Assembly: GCA_019828545.1 (NCBI GenBank)
Contig: JACVRA010000192.1
Location: 372,001-436,000, forward strand
Direction of reading: 5' to 3'
DNA from: Paracamarosporium sp. OC-R06-R3
Lineage: Eukaryota > Ascomycota > Dothideomycetes > Pleosporales > Didymosphaeriaceae
DNA: 64,000 nt
The notes beneath the pieces were generated by a model. The model saw nothing but the letters and a program-made list of their open reading frames with translations. It had not been told where the DNA came from and searched no databases. The first letter of the stretch is position 1, and every line of letters starts with the position of its first letter. This document shows positions 45,928 through 55,375 of the stretch, piece by piece. The translations under genes were made by a program, and so were the position numbers.

Positions 45928-46527
45928 TCAGTTGTTGTAGCACAGGAAGCTGCTGATCTGGTCGTTGAAGTGGAATTTCTTCAAGTTTTTGAGAACCTTG
46001 GGGCTTCCGGGTACCGTGAGCTCTGTAACAGGATCAGGAACTTTCTTCACTGTGAGTAACTCGCTCTCTTGAGGACTTACGAGTTCCATGCTGAGGGCAC
46101 TTCCTAGCCTTGTAGAAAATGCATCCATGTCCCTTGTGCACATGAAGCGAAGATATAGCGTTGTTCCAGTGGTTACCCAAGTTGTAGCACTTCTGAGCTG
46201 TTTAATCGTCAGTTCTTCATTCTTGTGACAAACTAGATTGTAGCACTCACGAACTACGTGCAGCGTCTGGTGCCTGCCGCCCTGGTTCGGGTCCTGCCAA
46301 ATGTCGATGCTGAAGTCGCGCTTGTCGAGGCCGAGCCCGCGCTTCTCAGGGTCAACATCGTCACCAGCAGTTGAAGTCACTGGTGCACCATCTTTGAGAG
46401 TGTCAGGAATGGGAGGGATAGTCCCGATGTCGACGGGCTCGATGTCCGCGGACCCGTCATCACCCTGAGGGAGGGCGGCAGCCAGAACGGCGAGGGTAGA
46501 GAGGGAGACAATGGCAAAGAACTTCAT
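45928..46527 (-). CDS. Small secreted beta/gamma-crystallin-like protein with Kex2 sites
   Basis: This secreted protein has an unknown target and could be an effector or an antimicrobial. Three exons: 46527-46251, 46197-46081 and 46022-45928, giving 162 aa. Features in order are a signal peptide (residues 1-20, MKFFAIVSLSTLAVLAAALP), an acidic propeptide with two Kex2-like sites (EKR, LDKR), and a mature region of about 90 aa. The mature part has two Greek-key-like halves: FSIDIWQDPNQGG, KCYNLGNHWNNAISSL, HGCIFYKARKC, then FHFNDQISSFLCYN. This is the pattern of fungal beta/gamma-crystallin-like secreted proteins, with four cysteines. Introns of 53 and 58 nt together make 111 nt, so the unspliced frame is also open (199 aa) but lacks the fold signature in the middle. 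ATG at 46527. Confidence 0.8.
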   Translation of the reverse strand: MKFFAIVSLSTLAVLAAALPQGDDGSADIEPVDIGTIPPIPDTLKDGAPVTSTAGDDVDPEKRGLGLDKRDFSIDIWQDPNQGGRHQTLHVVRECYNLVCHKNEELTIKQLRSATTWVTTGTTLYLRFMCTRDMDAFSTRLGSALSMELVSPQESELLTVKKVPDPVTELTVPGSPKVLKNLKKFHFNDQISSFLCYNN

Positions 46528-46645
46528 ATTGGTAGTTCGTTTGGATTGATGGATAATTTGAATGCGAAGAACCGTAGTTGGAAGTGATGCTAGATAGAAG
46601 TGTTGAGCTGTTTGTTTGTTGGTCGACTGCAGACATTCAATGGGC

Positions 46646-46652
46646 TTATATA
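46646..46652 (-). promoter_or_regulatory. TATA box of the secreted-protein gene
   Basis: TATATAA on the minus strand lies about 120 bases upstream of the ATG at 46527. Assigned by sequence and spacing only. Confidence 0.5.
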
Positions 46653-47395
46653 CTTCTACCACTGTATTCAAATGCTCTACGTATGTTTTATGAAGAAACC
46701 TGCCAAGTTCTCTGGTCCCTGTATACGATCTACATTGTTAGCTCCTTGAATGCAGCTTAATTCTTTTGGGGGTGTGGATTAAAGTAGCCTCATCAAGGCG
46801 AGCCACATGCCTTCTCTATTCAATCGACATTACATACGGTGTGGCCATAGTGTTCGATGAATACGAGAAGAGTTGGTTCCTAGTCTATGGTTCATGATGC
46901 GAACTTCACTGTCTACCAACTCGGAGCGTGCGGCTTACTCTAGCTTACATCTCACAGCATCCTTACTTGGATGGATAGCTACCTTTACCCTTACATTCAG
47001 CTGAATTCATTTGTTGAATGCGAGATGTTCAGAGGCCTAACCTACGGACTTGATCGACCAATATGATGTTGCGTTTTGCACTTCCCAAAGACTGAGTCGA
47101 TAGAAACGAATGTTTGAGTAGGGATAAACAGCTGACCAACCGCAGTCTGGTAATCCTTGCCAAACATGCATCCTCGGCTGCTGTCACACAGTCACAGCTG
47201 AAATTGCGTGGACGTATTAAAACTGGACGCCTAATGGACGTGGTGGTATAAAATAGCATTTAGGCGAACCTTCAGGCCCACTACAATACTTAGACCTCAC
47301 CGCGCGACCAACTAAGATCTTCAGCTTATCATGCGATTCTTCTCGCCCCCAAGATTGTAATAAGTATAGTACATATAAACATGTTTAAGAGAGAT

Positions 47396-47726
47396 TCAAG
47401 AAAATACGGCATTGATGCTCCACGTGCAAAGAGCTTTGTTCATATAAATCCATATAGTAGGCATTATGAACATTTGAAAAGCTCTAAGTAATAATCCTAA
47501 ACAAGCTCTACCCAAGCGAAATACTAGTAAATAAAAATGCTCTCGTGATAGAATGGATACATGTGATCCATAATGCTTCTTCCTTGATACTTGATAATTT
47601 TTTAGCCTTCGCGGACCAGGCATTTGAAACATGTACAACTGTTGAATTTGCAACTGTTGACTTTACAAATGTTGGGTTCAACAAGAGTGGCATTGATCTT
47701 AGTAAAATGGCTGATAATGGATGCAC
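47396..47726 (-). pseudogene. Possible eroded pogo/Fot1-type transposase N-terminus
   Basis: The minus-strand translation of two adjoining open stretches recalls the DNA-binding region of pogo-type (Tc1/mariner superfamily) transposases. Resemblances are NSTVVHVSNAW, then KAKKLSSIKEEAL, then ITRAF, and further on LLLRAF and WIYMNK, in the order and spacing expected of the two helix-turn-helix units. An in-frame stop interrupts it, and the Pro-to-Leu-like changes fit repeat-induced point mutation. No DDE domain or terminal inverted repeats were found. The identification is tentative; chance resemblance in AT-rich DNA cannot be excluded. Confidence 0.35.
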
Positions 47727-48268
47727 CGTGTTACTAGTAGTGATGAGCTCACAGTCGCTGTTACTGATAGAACTAGAGCTACTGCTGTTACCGCTATTAC
47801 CGCCAGCTCTGATGACCTAGATACAGCAGACGAAGGCTTCATACGTAGGGCCACAGTCTATAAGACGTCTGTACGACTCCGGCAAAGTAAGGTCCAGCCA
47901 GGGTATAGGAGGAGGGAAGTCGCCGCACGAGTATGAGGCTAGCAGCCTTCGCCTCTACACTATCGTCTGCGGCCGTGGTGCGGCGTATATAGTGCAGCAA
48001 TGCTCACGGCAGACGCATATGTGATCATACGGAGGAGGCCGCTTCCTACAAATGGCTAGAAGGTAGAGACGGAAAAGAAAGATGGATAGTAAGAAGGCTT
48101 AGTTTGGCAACTAAGCAGAGGCCGCAGAAGTTGCGAGGATGAGATATCCTCATGGGAGTTCATCACGCGACAGGGACCCCTTGCCTAAGTAACAGGAGGT
48201 GAACGCAGATTTTAGTTCAGTATGATAGCGAGTTCATTGTGAACAACCTTGGAACTTTAAATTTATAT

Positions 48269-49568
48269 TTAGGCACTATGTAAGTTTTGTTGGCTGCTAC
48301 TTACACTGACCGCCTCACTAACGGAATCAATAGATGAGATAACCCGCAGAGGCACTGTGTTGTTGGATGCATTAAGTGTATATGTGCATCGTCCTTCCGT
48401 TTCGGAATTTTGCGCTCGTGCACCATAGGTCAATGGCTGTGGGTTTCGGATATGCCGGAACAAGGATGGTAGTATAGGGAGACAGCCACAAATTATACCA
48501 ATGGAGATCTCACAGGAACTAGATCTACCATCAGCCTAGAAAGCACATTGGAAAGGATAAATCACCTCCAAAGAAGGATAGGCAGAAAGATGTAGGTTTT
48601 GTCGGGACTGTGTAGTGTCTGCAATGCGTATTGTAGTCGAACAATGCTTGCTATGCAGGCTCTAGGAAGGATTCTTAGACATTATACAGTGTTTAGAGTA
48701 GGACCTGTTACGTACAGTCCACCTGCAATCAAGACCAGACTACTTCCGACTTTGCGCTTAACAGTCATTCGCAGCCGCCATATAATAGGCAGAGGCGTTC
48801 CGAGGATTATACAGTCGGTGATGATAGCGATAATACAGTCGCTAATGAAGATTGTGTTCGAATTTAAACAACTCCCTAGGAGATGCGGGTTCCAGAACTT
48901 CGCTATCGGTCGGCATATGAAGATCTTTGTAATGGTAATAGCAATGTAGTAAAGGACTAGTACGGTGATAAGAACTCTAACAAATCTGATAAAGTTCTCC
49001 TTGATATGGAACAATCGCATGAAGAGGAGCAAGATGGCGAGTTTTGCAAAGAACACAATTGGACCATACATCACTTCGGTCACATATCCATACTATAACT
49101 CATCAGTATTACATTCTCAAGGGCTTCCCAGGCGAATCTAACCTCGAAAAACCGAACAACAACCGGTGGGGATATGTTCCACATATGAATTCCAATTCCC
49201 AAGGGACCAAGACGAAACGAAATGCCCCAGTAGAGTATCGCACCAGCCTGCATTCGGTTAATTTAGAAAAACAATATACAAACGCTAGAGTGTTCTACCC
49301 AAGCAGCAATGGAAGCATCTGGACAGGTCAACCCAAAAGGCTCCACTCTATAAAGCTATAAGCTCTGCTTACAGTCTTCCCCATTAATTCGGCGCATGAT
49401 GAAGAACTTGGTATAGAGACGAGTAGCTACGAATGCGGTCGTAAATACAACGCATAAAGTGTGTGTAGCCAGGTTCCATCTCGATTGTGAGAAGATCAAG
49501 TCAGGAACGACTCCAGTTGGAGGCGGGATGGTCCCTGGAAAGCCAGGTTTACCTTGTTGTTCGTTCAT
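48269..49568 (-). CDS. PTH11/rhodopsin-domain seven-TM receptor-like protein
   Basis: This is an integral membrane protein of the fungal rhodopsin-domain group; the ligand is unknown. Six exons in phase: 49568-49373, 49318-49299 (20 nt), 49247-49143, 49092-48716, 48661-48566 and 48518-48269, giving 347 aa. Splicing restores typical motifs: RRINGED to YASIAAW, then AGAILYWGISFRLG, GIGIHMWN, EVMYGPIVFFAKLAILLLF, then LACIASIVRL and PILLWSSCEISIGIICGCLP. Without splicing, stops in several introns make it look broken. The N-terminus is G/P-rich before TM1. The C-tail is short and S/T/N-rich. ATG at 49568, with a GTG just upstream ignored. The intact frame contrasts with the broken genes nearby. 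Confidence 0.78.
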
Positions 49569-50108
49569 CACCGTGGTCTCCAGGATTTTGAAGCGAGGAT
49601 ATATCCGATTACGAAAAGAAGTAGTCCTTTAGTGTGAGAAGGATGAGATAGTATCGAGTCAGATGATTATGTGCCCTACGATCTCTTGTGCAGCTTGAAA
49701 GCGAGAGTGAGAACGAGAGCGGAGAGGAATCAGTGATGAATTGGAAGCGGGGGGACAGGAAAACCCCCTAAGCCTCTACATATTCTTAGCCAAGGCCGAA
49801 GATGGGAACGTTGTGCGTGCTCTCGCGCTAGCGACGTTGTACAGCTGCTAGCCCCCAAACGCTCTTGTTTGTCTGATCAGGAGACGTCGCTTCATGAGTT
49901 ACACAGCGTCTACGTAAATTCACTTTAAGCCGAAGTCTGACGTCACCCTGTTGTTGGGGATCCGGAGCTTCGGGCGTGCAGACAAAGAGGTCATCTTGTG
50001 CGGCACACCTCATGGGGAGCTCAATATAATCCTACGTTTCCATACTACGCTCTTCATCCTTGGATTCGTGTCTAGTCAGATTATTGATTTCGCTCGATAC
50101 CTACCAAA
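49569..50108. promoter_or_regulatory. Divergent promoter region PTH11-like / methyltransferase
   Basis: This 540-bp spacer separates two divergent ATGs. No specific site was assigned. Confidence 0.4.
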
Positions 50109-51077
50109 ATGACTGATCTCATGAGGAACTATGTTATCTCCCATGGATATGCCGAATCTGGCAGGTGAGTTCCCAGGTTCTAGGCAAGCGTTAACGAGAA
50201 TTTGTCTAAGTAATATTGAAGACTACATTTGCAGCAGTGGCTGTGGAAAATGCAGCTGGGTTGGGATCTTCATCCTGCCATCCAGCTCCCGAGCAAAGGA
50301 AAGATACATATAGCAGACCATGGTTGCGGAAATGGGTGAGAAAATCAAACCCCACCAGTTGATGCGCGGCACGCTAACTAATAATGTAGCGCGTGGCTTT
50401 TGTCTCTCGCCGCTGAGCTTGACAAGACCCAAGGCAACCGAGTTTTCATGTCTGGATATGATATCTCGTCTGTTCACTTTCCCGCATCAGAAAATCTGCC
50501 TGGAAACGTTACGTTGGCGAAGCTAGATGCTTTCACCGACACCCTCCCAGAAACGATGATTGGCAAGTTTGATGTCGTCCATGTACGTGTCTTCACTGCT
50601 GTGGTGAAGAAAAACAACCCAGGACCACTCATCGCCAATGCGTTGAAGATGCTGAAACCTGGTGGTTATCTCCAATGGGACGAAATGGATAGCGACTCAC
50701 TCAGAGCGGTTCCCCCAAATCCACTGATCTCGGCTGCATCGACCCAAGATATGTTGGACACTGCTCTGCTCTCTTCAAAGAATGGCATGAATCTCAACTA
50801 TCAGTGGTCTTCTAACCTGGGCTCTATCTTCAGAGATTACGGACTACACGTCATTGATGACACTAGAATGGAGGTCAAGAAAGAGCTTCGGAAGCCTATG
50901 ACAGACTCCTTACTTATGGCGTTCGAGCATATCGCCAAGATTGCAGTCAAAGGCGGGTGCATGGTGGGGACCGATAAGAATTGGGCTGATCTATGGAATA
51001 ACTCTGGACCAGAGATCGACAATGGGGTAACTATAACTATGGACATGCTTGTCCGGGTGGGCAGGAAGAGCGCCTGA
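50109..51077 (+). CDS. Class I SAM-dependent methyltransferase (secondary-metabolism type)
   Basis: This belongs to a small-molecule methyltransferase group common in fungal biosynthetic clusters; the substrate is unknown. Three exons: 50109-50164, 50222-50335 and 50390-51077, giving 285 aa. The N-terminus (NYVISHGYAESGR spliced to LHLQQWLWKM) is typical of this branch. Motif I is IHIADHGCGNGAWLL, formed across intron 2; GCGNG is the SAM-binding glycine loop. VHVRVFTAVV and LKPGGYLQWDEMD are the post-I and motif III regions. Intron 1 ends with GAAG, intron 2 has a GCTAAC branch site. No transit peptide. It sits beside a broken P450 and a UbiA gene, suggesting one former pathway. Confidence 0.85.
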
Positions 51078-51572
51078 GCACCTATGTAGATGGAAGATGA
51101 CATATCTTCGGATTACGGTACGATCCACATCATGTATGGGAAGTCTCATGGGTAGAATTACAAATTTGATGATGAACTGTGTGCATAATCGTGGTCGTAT
51201 ACCATCTTACTCGTCTGATTCCCCAACCGACCCAGGGCTTGCTACCTACTAGTTAAAGCACTGCGTCATTGAAGATTTGCATGAACATTACAGGCAATGC
51301 GCAACGGTTCCTTCTACACGGGCGGTAATACTGCTTTAGCTCCAGTAGTATCACGCCGCGCTAACCCAAGTTCACCGGCATTGGTCTTCATATTTTCTGA
51401 TTACATAGGAGATGTCGTTGAAGGGCTTTCACGTAAAGAGGTCGGACTTCTCGGTATTTTGGATCCCACTATTACTATAAATTCGTGAGACCTTCTGCAT
51501 TCTGCATTTCAAGGTTAACTTGGATAGGCAAGTCGATACGTACTTCATAACATAACACTCATACCTGCAAAA
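51078..51572. other. Intergenic region, no gene recognised
   Basis: This 495-bp spacer lies between the methyltransferase stop and the P450 ATG. A 63-codon frame at 51297-51488 has no recognised motif. Confidence 0.45.
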
Positions 51573-52778
51573 ATGCTAGTCTTTCTGTTTTCATTGCTCT
51601 TGGAAATTGTATGCAGATAACCGATGTTCGTCCTGATCCTTAATAGCATGTCTAGGTCTCGTTAGGGGCCTTATATCGCCTCCGTTTGCATTCCCTTGCA
51701 GTTTACCCCGGGCCCATATTTGGCAGACTCACGGGTTGGTATAGCGTATCCCATTCATTCAAGGGCGACGGACATGTCGACTTCGTGAAGCTACACAGAA
51801 CATATGGAACAATTGTAAGACATGGGCCTAATAGGCTCTCAATCAATACTGCAACCGCACTTCCAGCGATTTACGGGGTACACGCAAATACGAAAAAGTC
51901 CTATTTCCACGAAACTATGAAATATTTTATCGAGATTCCTAGCACACACGCTACAACGGGTAAGGTGCAACACGCTCGAAAACGCCGCATTATTAGCGCA
52001 AGCTTTCTCAGATCGTATGCTTCATATCTACGAAACCGGATTTGCAACCATCTTGAAGAAATTCATTGATAGCTATGAATCCTCAGTTAGTGAAGATGCT
52101 TGGTCAGCACCGAAGGACGTTGCGCACGGTTTTGGGTTGCTAAACTTTGATTCCATGGGGGCCTTCTGCTTCGGGGAACCATTTAATTTGTTAGATGACC
52201 CTGAAAAGGTCGAAGTCCTGTTCAAATGTTTCGAAGGAATGCGAGGGCTGAACGGGGTAAGTTTATGTGCTCAGCGAGTGGTGATGTGAAGATCGTCATT
52301 AATAGGACCGCAGGTTAGGCATATGCCTGGAATAGCATCGATGCGCTTAGATTTTTAACGCGAGGTCCTTCAAGGTGGAATCATGATCGACGGTCATCAC
52401 ATTCCTGAAGGTACGGACATTGGTGTGACTCACTATGTCATTATGCACAATGACGATCACTTTGAAAATCCGTGGAATCTTGTCCCCCAGCGCCGGGTCA
52501 CTGGTGAGAGCTCACCTGAGTCACTTCGGCTAGGCCGAGCCGTCCTCTGTCCGTTCGGCCTTGGTCCAACAGGATGCGTTGGGAAAAACTGGGCGCTTGT
52601 GAAAATTAAACTGATTCTCGCCCAAATAGTCTTCCAGTATGACATGCAAATGATGCTTTTAGATGACCGAAGGGAATTTTCTACCGTGGAGCGTTTGAAG
52701 CGACGGGATCAAGATAACATCGACCAATTCGTTGTAACTAGCCAGGGACCGCTGGTGAAATTCAGGTTAGCAACATAG
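51573..52778 (+). pseudogene. Cytochrome P450 pseudogene (frameshift plus large internal deletion)
   Basis: P450s are ER-anchored heme monooxygenases. The 5' end is intact: exon 51573-51608 (MLVFLFSLLLEI anchor), a 47-nt intron, then LYRLRLHSLAVYPGPIFGRLTGW from 51656, followed by a normal N-terminal domain to RKRRIISASF. Near 52005 one extra base shifts the frame from SASF to DRMLHIYE. After MRGLNG (about 52257) the I-helix with the oxygen-binding threonine and the K-helix ExxR are missing, roughly 140 residues. The text resumes near HMPGIASM with a stop (TAA, about 52360), then runs openly from GGIMIDGHHIPEGTDIGV through the heme loop CPFGLGPTGCVGKNWA to the stop at 52778. It cannot encode a working enzyme. 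Confidence 0.85.
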
Positions 52779-53565
52779 ATTAGCTTCCGGTCAAGCCAGT
52801 ACTCTGGGTGCCTTAGATTATTGACTCTGCCCTACGAAGGGTATGTCACACAACGGTGTGCCACACGACGCCTTGCTAGATGACGCTGTGCCACATATGT
52901 ACACTGCTGCATTATCTAAGATATATAGCTCAGTTCAAGAACCCGGAAAGGAATTAAAGTTTCCGACAAAGGTAGCATGACACTGTGCCATATCTGTAGT
53001 ATTATAGCACTAACTCTTAAGAGGTAGGTTGTTAAGCTAGTGCTAACACTGCATGTGAGTGATTGCATGGGTCGAAGCACGTCCGAGTATCATAGTGATA
53101 TTAGTACTAGGGTTTATCAAGTATACGTTCGGAAAATCCAGCTTACTTGTCGCGGGTATAAGCTGAAGGGGCTGATCTGTATCACAATTAGTGGTACAGA
53201 TCAGCCCCTTCAGCTTATTCTGCTAATTCCAAATTGCCGCTCAGCCTTCTCTGACCAGCCTGTGTGAGAATATTCCTGACGTGCGGTATCCGTCTGGTAT
53301 ACAGAGAAAGTGGTTTGTACAAGGTATGTTGTGTTGAAACCTGGTGGTGTTCCAGTAATGATTGCCTCGGTGTGAGATGTCAAGGAAAATGATCGCGCAA
53401 GAAGTCCGGATTCAGGAGGATACCCCTCACATCTTTGAGACAGTTCTTGGGGTCACGGTGGGATAAGTTAGCCAAAGTAGGAATACAAATACCCAGGTCT
53501 GCGCATGAAGTGCTCCAACGTAACGTCGGATACGATTGACACTCCGCCTTCACCATTTCACAACG
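52779..53565. other. Intergenic region with perfect inverted repeat
   Basis: This 787-bp AT-rich region lies between the P450 relic and the UbiA gene. It holds the inverted repeat at 53158-53218, listed separately. Just after 52840 two short near-repeats of a TGCCACA-type word occur. No coding content was recognised. Confidence 0.5.
53158..53218. repeat. Perfect 24-bp inverted repeat with 13-nt loop
   Basis: The left arm 53158-53181 (starts ATAAGCTGAAGGGGCTGATC) and the right arm 53195-53218 are exact reverse complements. The 13-nt spacer TCACAATTAGTGG also has a partial CAC/GTG match. RNA from either strand would fold into a long hairpin. The origin is unknown: a small foldback element, a transposon end remnant or a recombination product are possible. 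Confidence 0.95.
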
Positions 53566-54528
53566 ATGCAGACGAACCAGCGTGCACGAAGTCTCTCCAG
53601 AGCTCATCGCCATTTACTTATGCACATCACTACATTGTATCTATTTGTTTGCAACTATACTGCCATTATCGTTGTCTGGTCTCTCCTCGGGCTACTTTGT
53701 TCGAGGCGTGTCATAGAACGCCCTGCTACAACCCGTCCTTTCCCGTCGATCTGGAGCGGTCCGCTCAAGCAAGTACCAATACTGGACCACATATCTGGAG
53801 AAATTAACTTGAAGCGTTTCCCATTGGTTGTGATCTGGATCACTCTGGCAGCACTCGATTTCAGCATTGCTAATCAGCGCCTGCCTCATAGCATTAAAGA
53901 GGACCAAGTGAATAAGCCCTACAGACCCATAGCTAGCGGTCGGATTACCTCTAGTTCCGCCTCCATCCTACGAGTCTGTGTCTGCATCACAGGCTTTGTT
54001 TTCAGTGCAACCATGGGCGGCGCATACCCTTTTCTAATCCAAATGGCCACGACCTTCTGCTACAATGACTTCGGGGGAGCTCAGGGATTTTGGATTATAA
54101 GAGATGTCGAGAGCGCCCTTGGATTGGTTAGCTGGTTGTTCGGATGTATCACCGTCGCTGGTGGCTCGGAACTACAGTATTCTGTCTCTGATATGCTCTC
54201 GGCGGTCGTGCTATTCTTATCCATGGCTACAACGGTCGCTATTCAGGACTTCCGGGATTTTGAAGGCGATCAGGCATCCGGCCGACACTCGCTTCCGATT
54301 ATCGTTGGGGAAAAAGTGGCACGGTATATCATCGCAGTGTTTCTCACAGTATGGTCGTTAGGTGTGGCAGCCTTGTTGGGGAAGGACTGGATAATGGGTC
54401 TAGCTTTAAGCATATCCGGGGTTGGACTAGCATGGAGGCTGGTGTTCATTACCAGTAGAAGTGCGGATAGAGGCTCTCTAGAGTATTGGTATGGATGGGT
54501 TGCAGCACTATGTTTTGTTGTATTTTAA
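53566..54528 (+). CDS. UbiA-family membrane prenyltransferase or terpene cyclase
   Basis: UbiA proteins transfer prenyl groups or, in some fungal pathways, cyclise prenyl diphosphates, using two Asp-rich motifs and Mg2+. It is a single exon of 320 aa from the ATG at 53566; a TTG upstream is ignored. There are about seven to eight hydrophobic segments. Motif 1 lies in ANQRLPHSIKEDQVNKPYRP and keeps the second acidic site and NKPxRPIxSGR, but has Ser where the first Asp of NDxxDxxxD is usual. Motif 2 is canonical DFRDFEGD. This resembles the fungal UbiA group found in secondary-metabolite loci. It lies beside a methyltransferase and a broken P450. The exact product cannot be predicted. Confidence 0.75.
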   Translation: MQTNQRARSLSRAHRHLLMHITTLYLFVCNYTAIIVVWSLLGLLCSRRVIERPATTRPFPSIWSGPLKQVPILDHISGEINLKRFPLVVIWITLAALDFSIANQRLPHSIKEDQVNKPYRPIASGRITSSSASILRVCVCITGFVFSATMGGAYPFLIQMATTFCYNDFGGAQGFWIIRDVESALGLVSWLFGCITVAGGSELQYSVSDMLSAVVLFLSMATTVAIQDFRDFEGDQASGRHSLPIIVGEKVARYIIAVFLTVWSLGVAALLGKDWIMGLALSISGVGLAWRLVFITSRSADRGSLEYWYGWVAALCFVVF

Positions 54529-54790
54529 AGCGCTGGCTGAGAGTTGCCCATTGTTTGATCGTCTGGGTAGTATGTCTCTCGAGGCGTGCGAAAAAGGGCG
54601 GCCACGGTGAAGATAGTGAGCTGGCTCATGGTGGCTGCGGTGATATGTTCAACGTGCTCGGCAAGCGAGTGGCGTACCCCAAACAACGTTTCGTCCCTTT
54701 ACAGCGACTTATCTTGATAATGTAAAGTGTTTAATCTCGAACAAGACGTCCGCTAACCACGCCTGCAAGTAGTGAGACCTCCCTACGAAA
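54529..54790. other. Spacer, no gene recognised
   Basis: This spacer lies between the UbiA stop codon and the point where recognisable similarity of the BOR1 relic ends. It has no clear content. Confidence 0.35.
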
Positions 54791-55375
54791 AAGTCTGACC
54801 AACAACAGCCACCGATATACAGAGCCTCTGAACACACAGCGGAAATTTCCTAGAGACACTAGCCAATGAGAAATAGCTGCCAGATGCCAAGCCAAGCCAA
54901 TCCATGACTTGCGGATATAGTGTAATATCATAGTGGCTGACAATGTCATAGGTTGTGTAATTAAAGAGAGATGTTAGACCAGTAACGCCAACAATGGTCA
55001 AGGGTTGACAGGCGAGAGTATTGAAGACCATCGCAGCAAGAGCGGACGAAGACAATGCTTCGCTGATGCCGAAGATCTCGTCAGTCCGCCGATACATATC
55101 GAGTGCGAAAGCAACAGCCGGAAGGACGCTGACAGCGTTAGTTGCTTTGCCAAAAATGATTGGGTATTCTTACTTAACGAAGTACATCTGCAGAGTACTG
55201 GCAAAAGTACGGGCATCTACGATCATCTTTTGGCATCATGATACATACCACGGCCCGGTTGCAGAAGTCGCCATCGTCGCCATCTTCGTCGATTTTGGAA
55301 ACTGTGTGAAGCCGTTGTCTCTGTTCGAGCCAGACTTAGCGCACTAGTCTCATTTTGACCTTCTAGCCTATCCAT
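54791..55375 (-). pseudogene. BOR1-type borate/bicarbonate transporter pseudogene, truncated
   Basis: BOR1/HCO3 transporters are 10+ TM plasma-membrane anion carriers of roughly 600 aa. Here the 5' part survives on the minus strand from ATG 55375: acidic/basic leader ending RWRRWRLLQPGRGMYHDAKR, then a stop and a small deletion where the RLPxY region should be. It continues with VDARTFASTLQMYFV, an in-phase intron (donor GTAAGA about 55170), then NVLPAVAFALDMYRR and FNTLACQPLTIVGVTG, SLFNYTTYDIVSHY. A frameshift follows near MDWLGL, where the homologous text continues in another frame (GLAWHLAAISHWLVSLGNF), then a further internal loss and truncation. Well over half the transporter is absent, so it is non-functional. 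Confidence 0.8.

Larger units (their letters stand above)
46528..48268. other. AT-rich gene-poor region
   Basis: This 1.7-kb region lies between the secreted-protein gene and the PTH11-like gene. The first part is the secreted-protein promoter. The middle holds a possible transposase relic, listed separately. The stretch from 47,900 to 48,240 has no recognised content. Broken frames and high AT suggest old mobile-element DNA. Confidence 0.4.
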
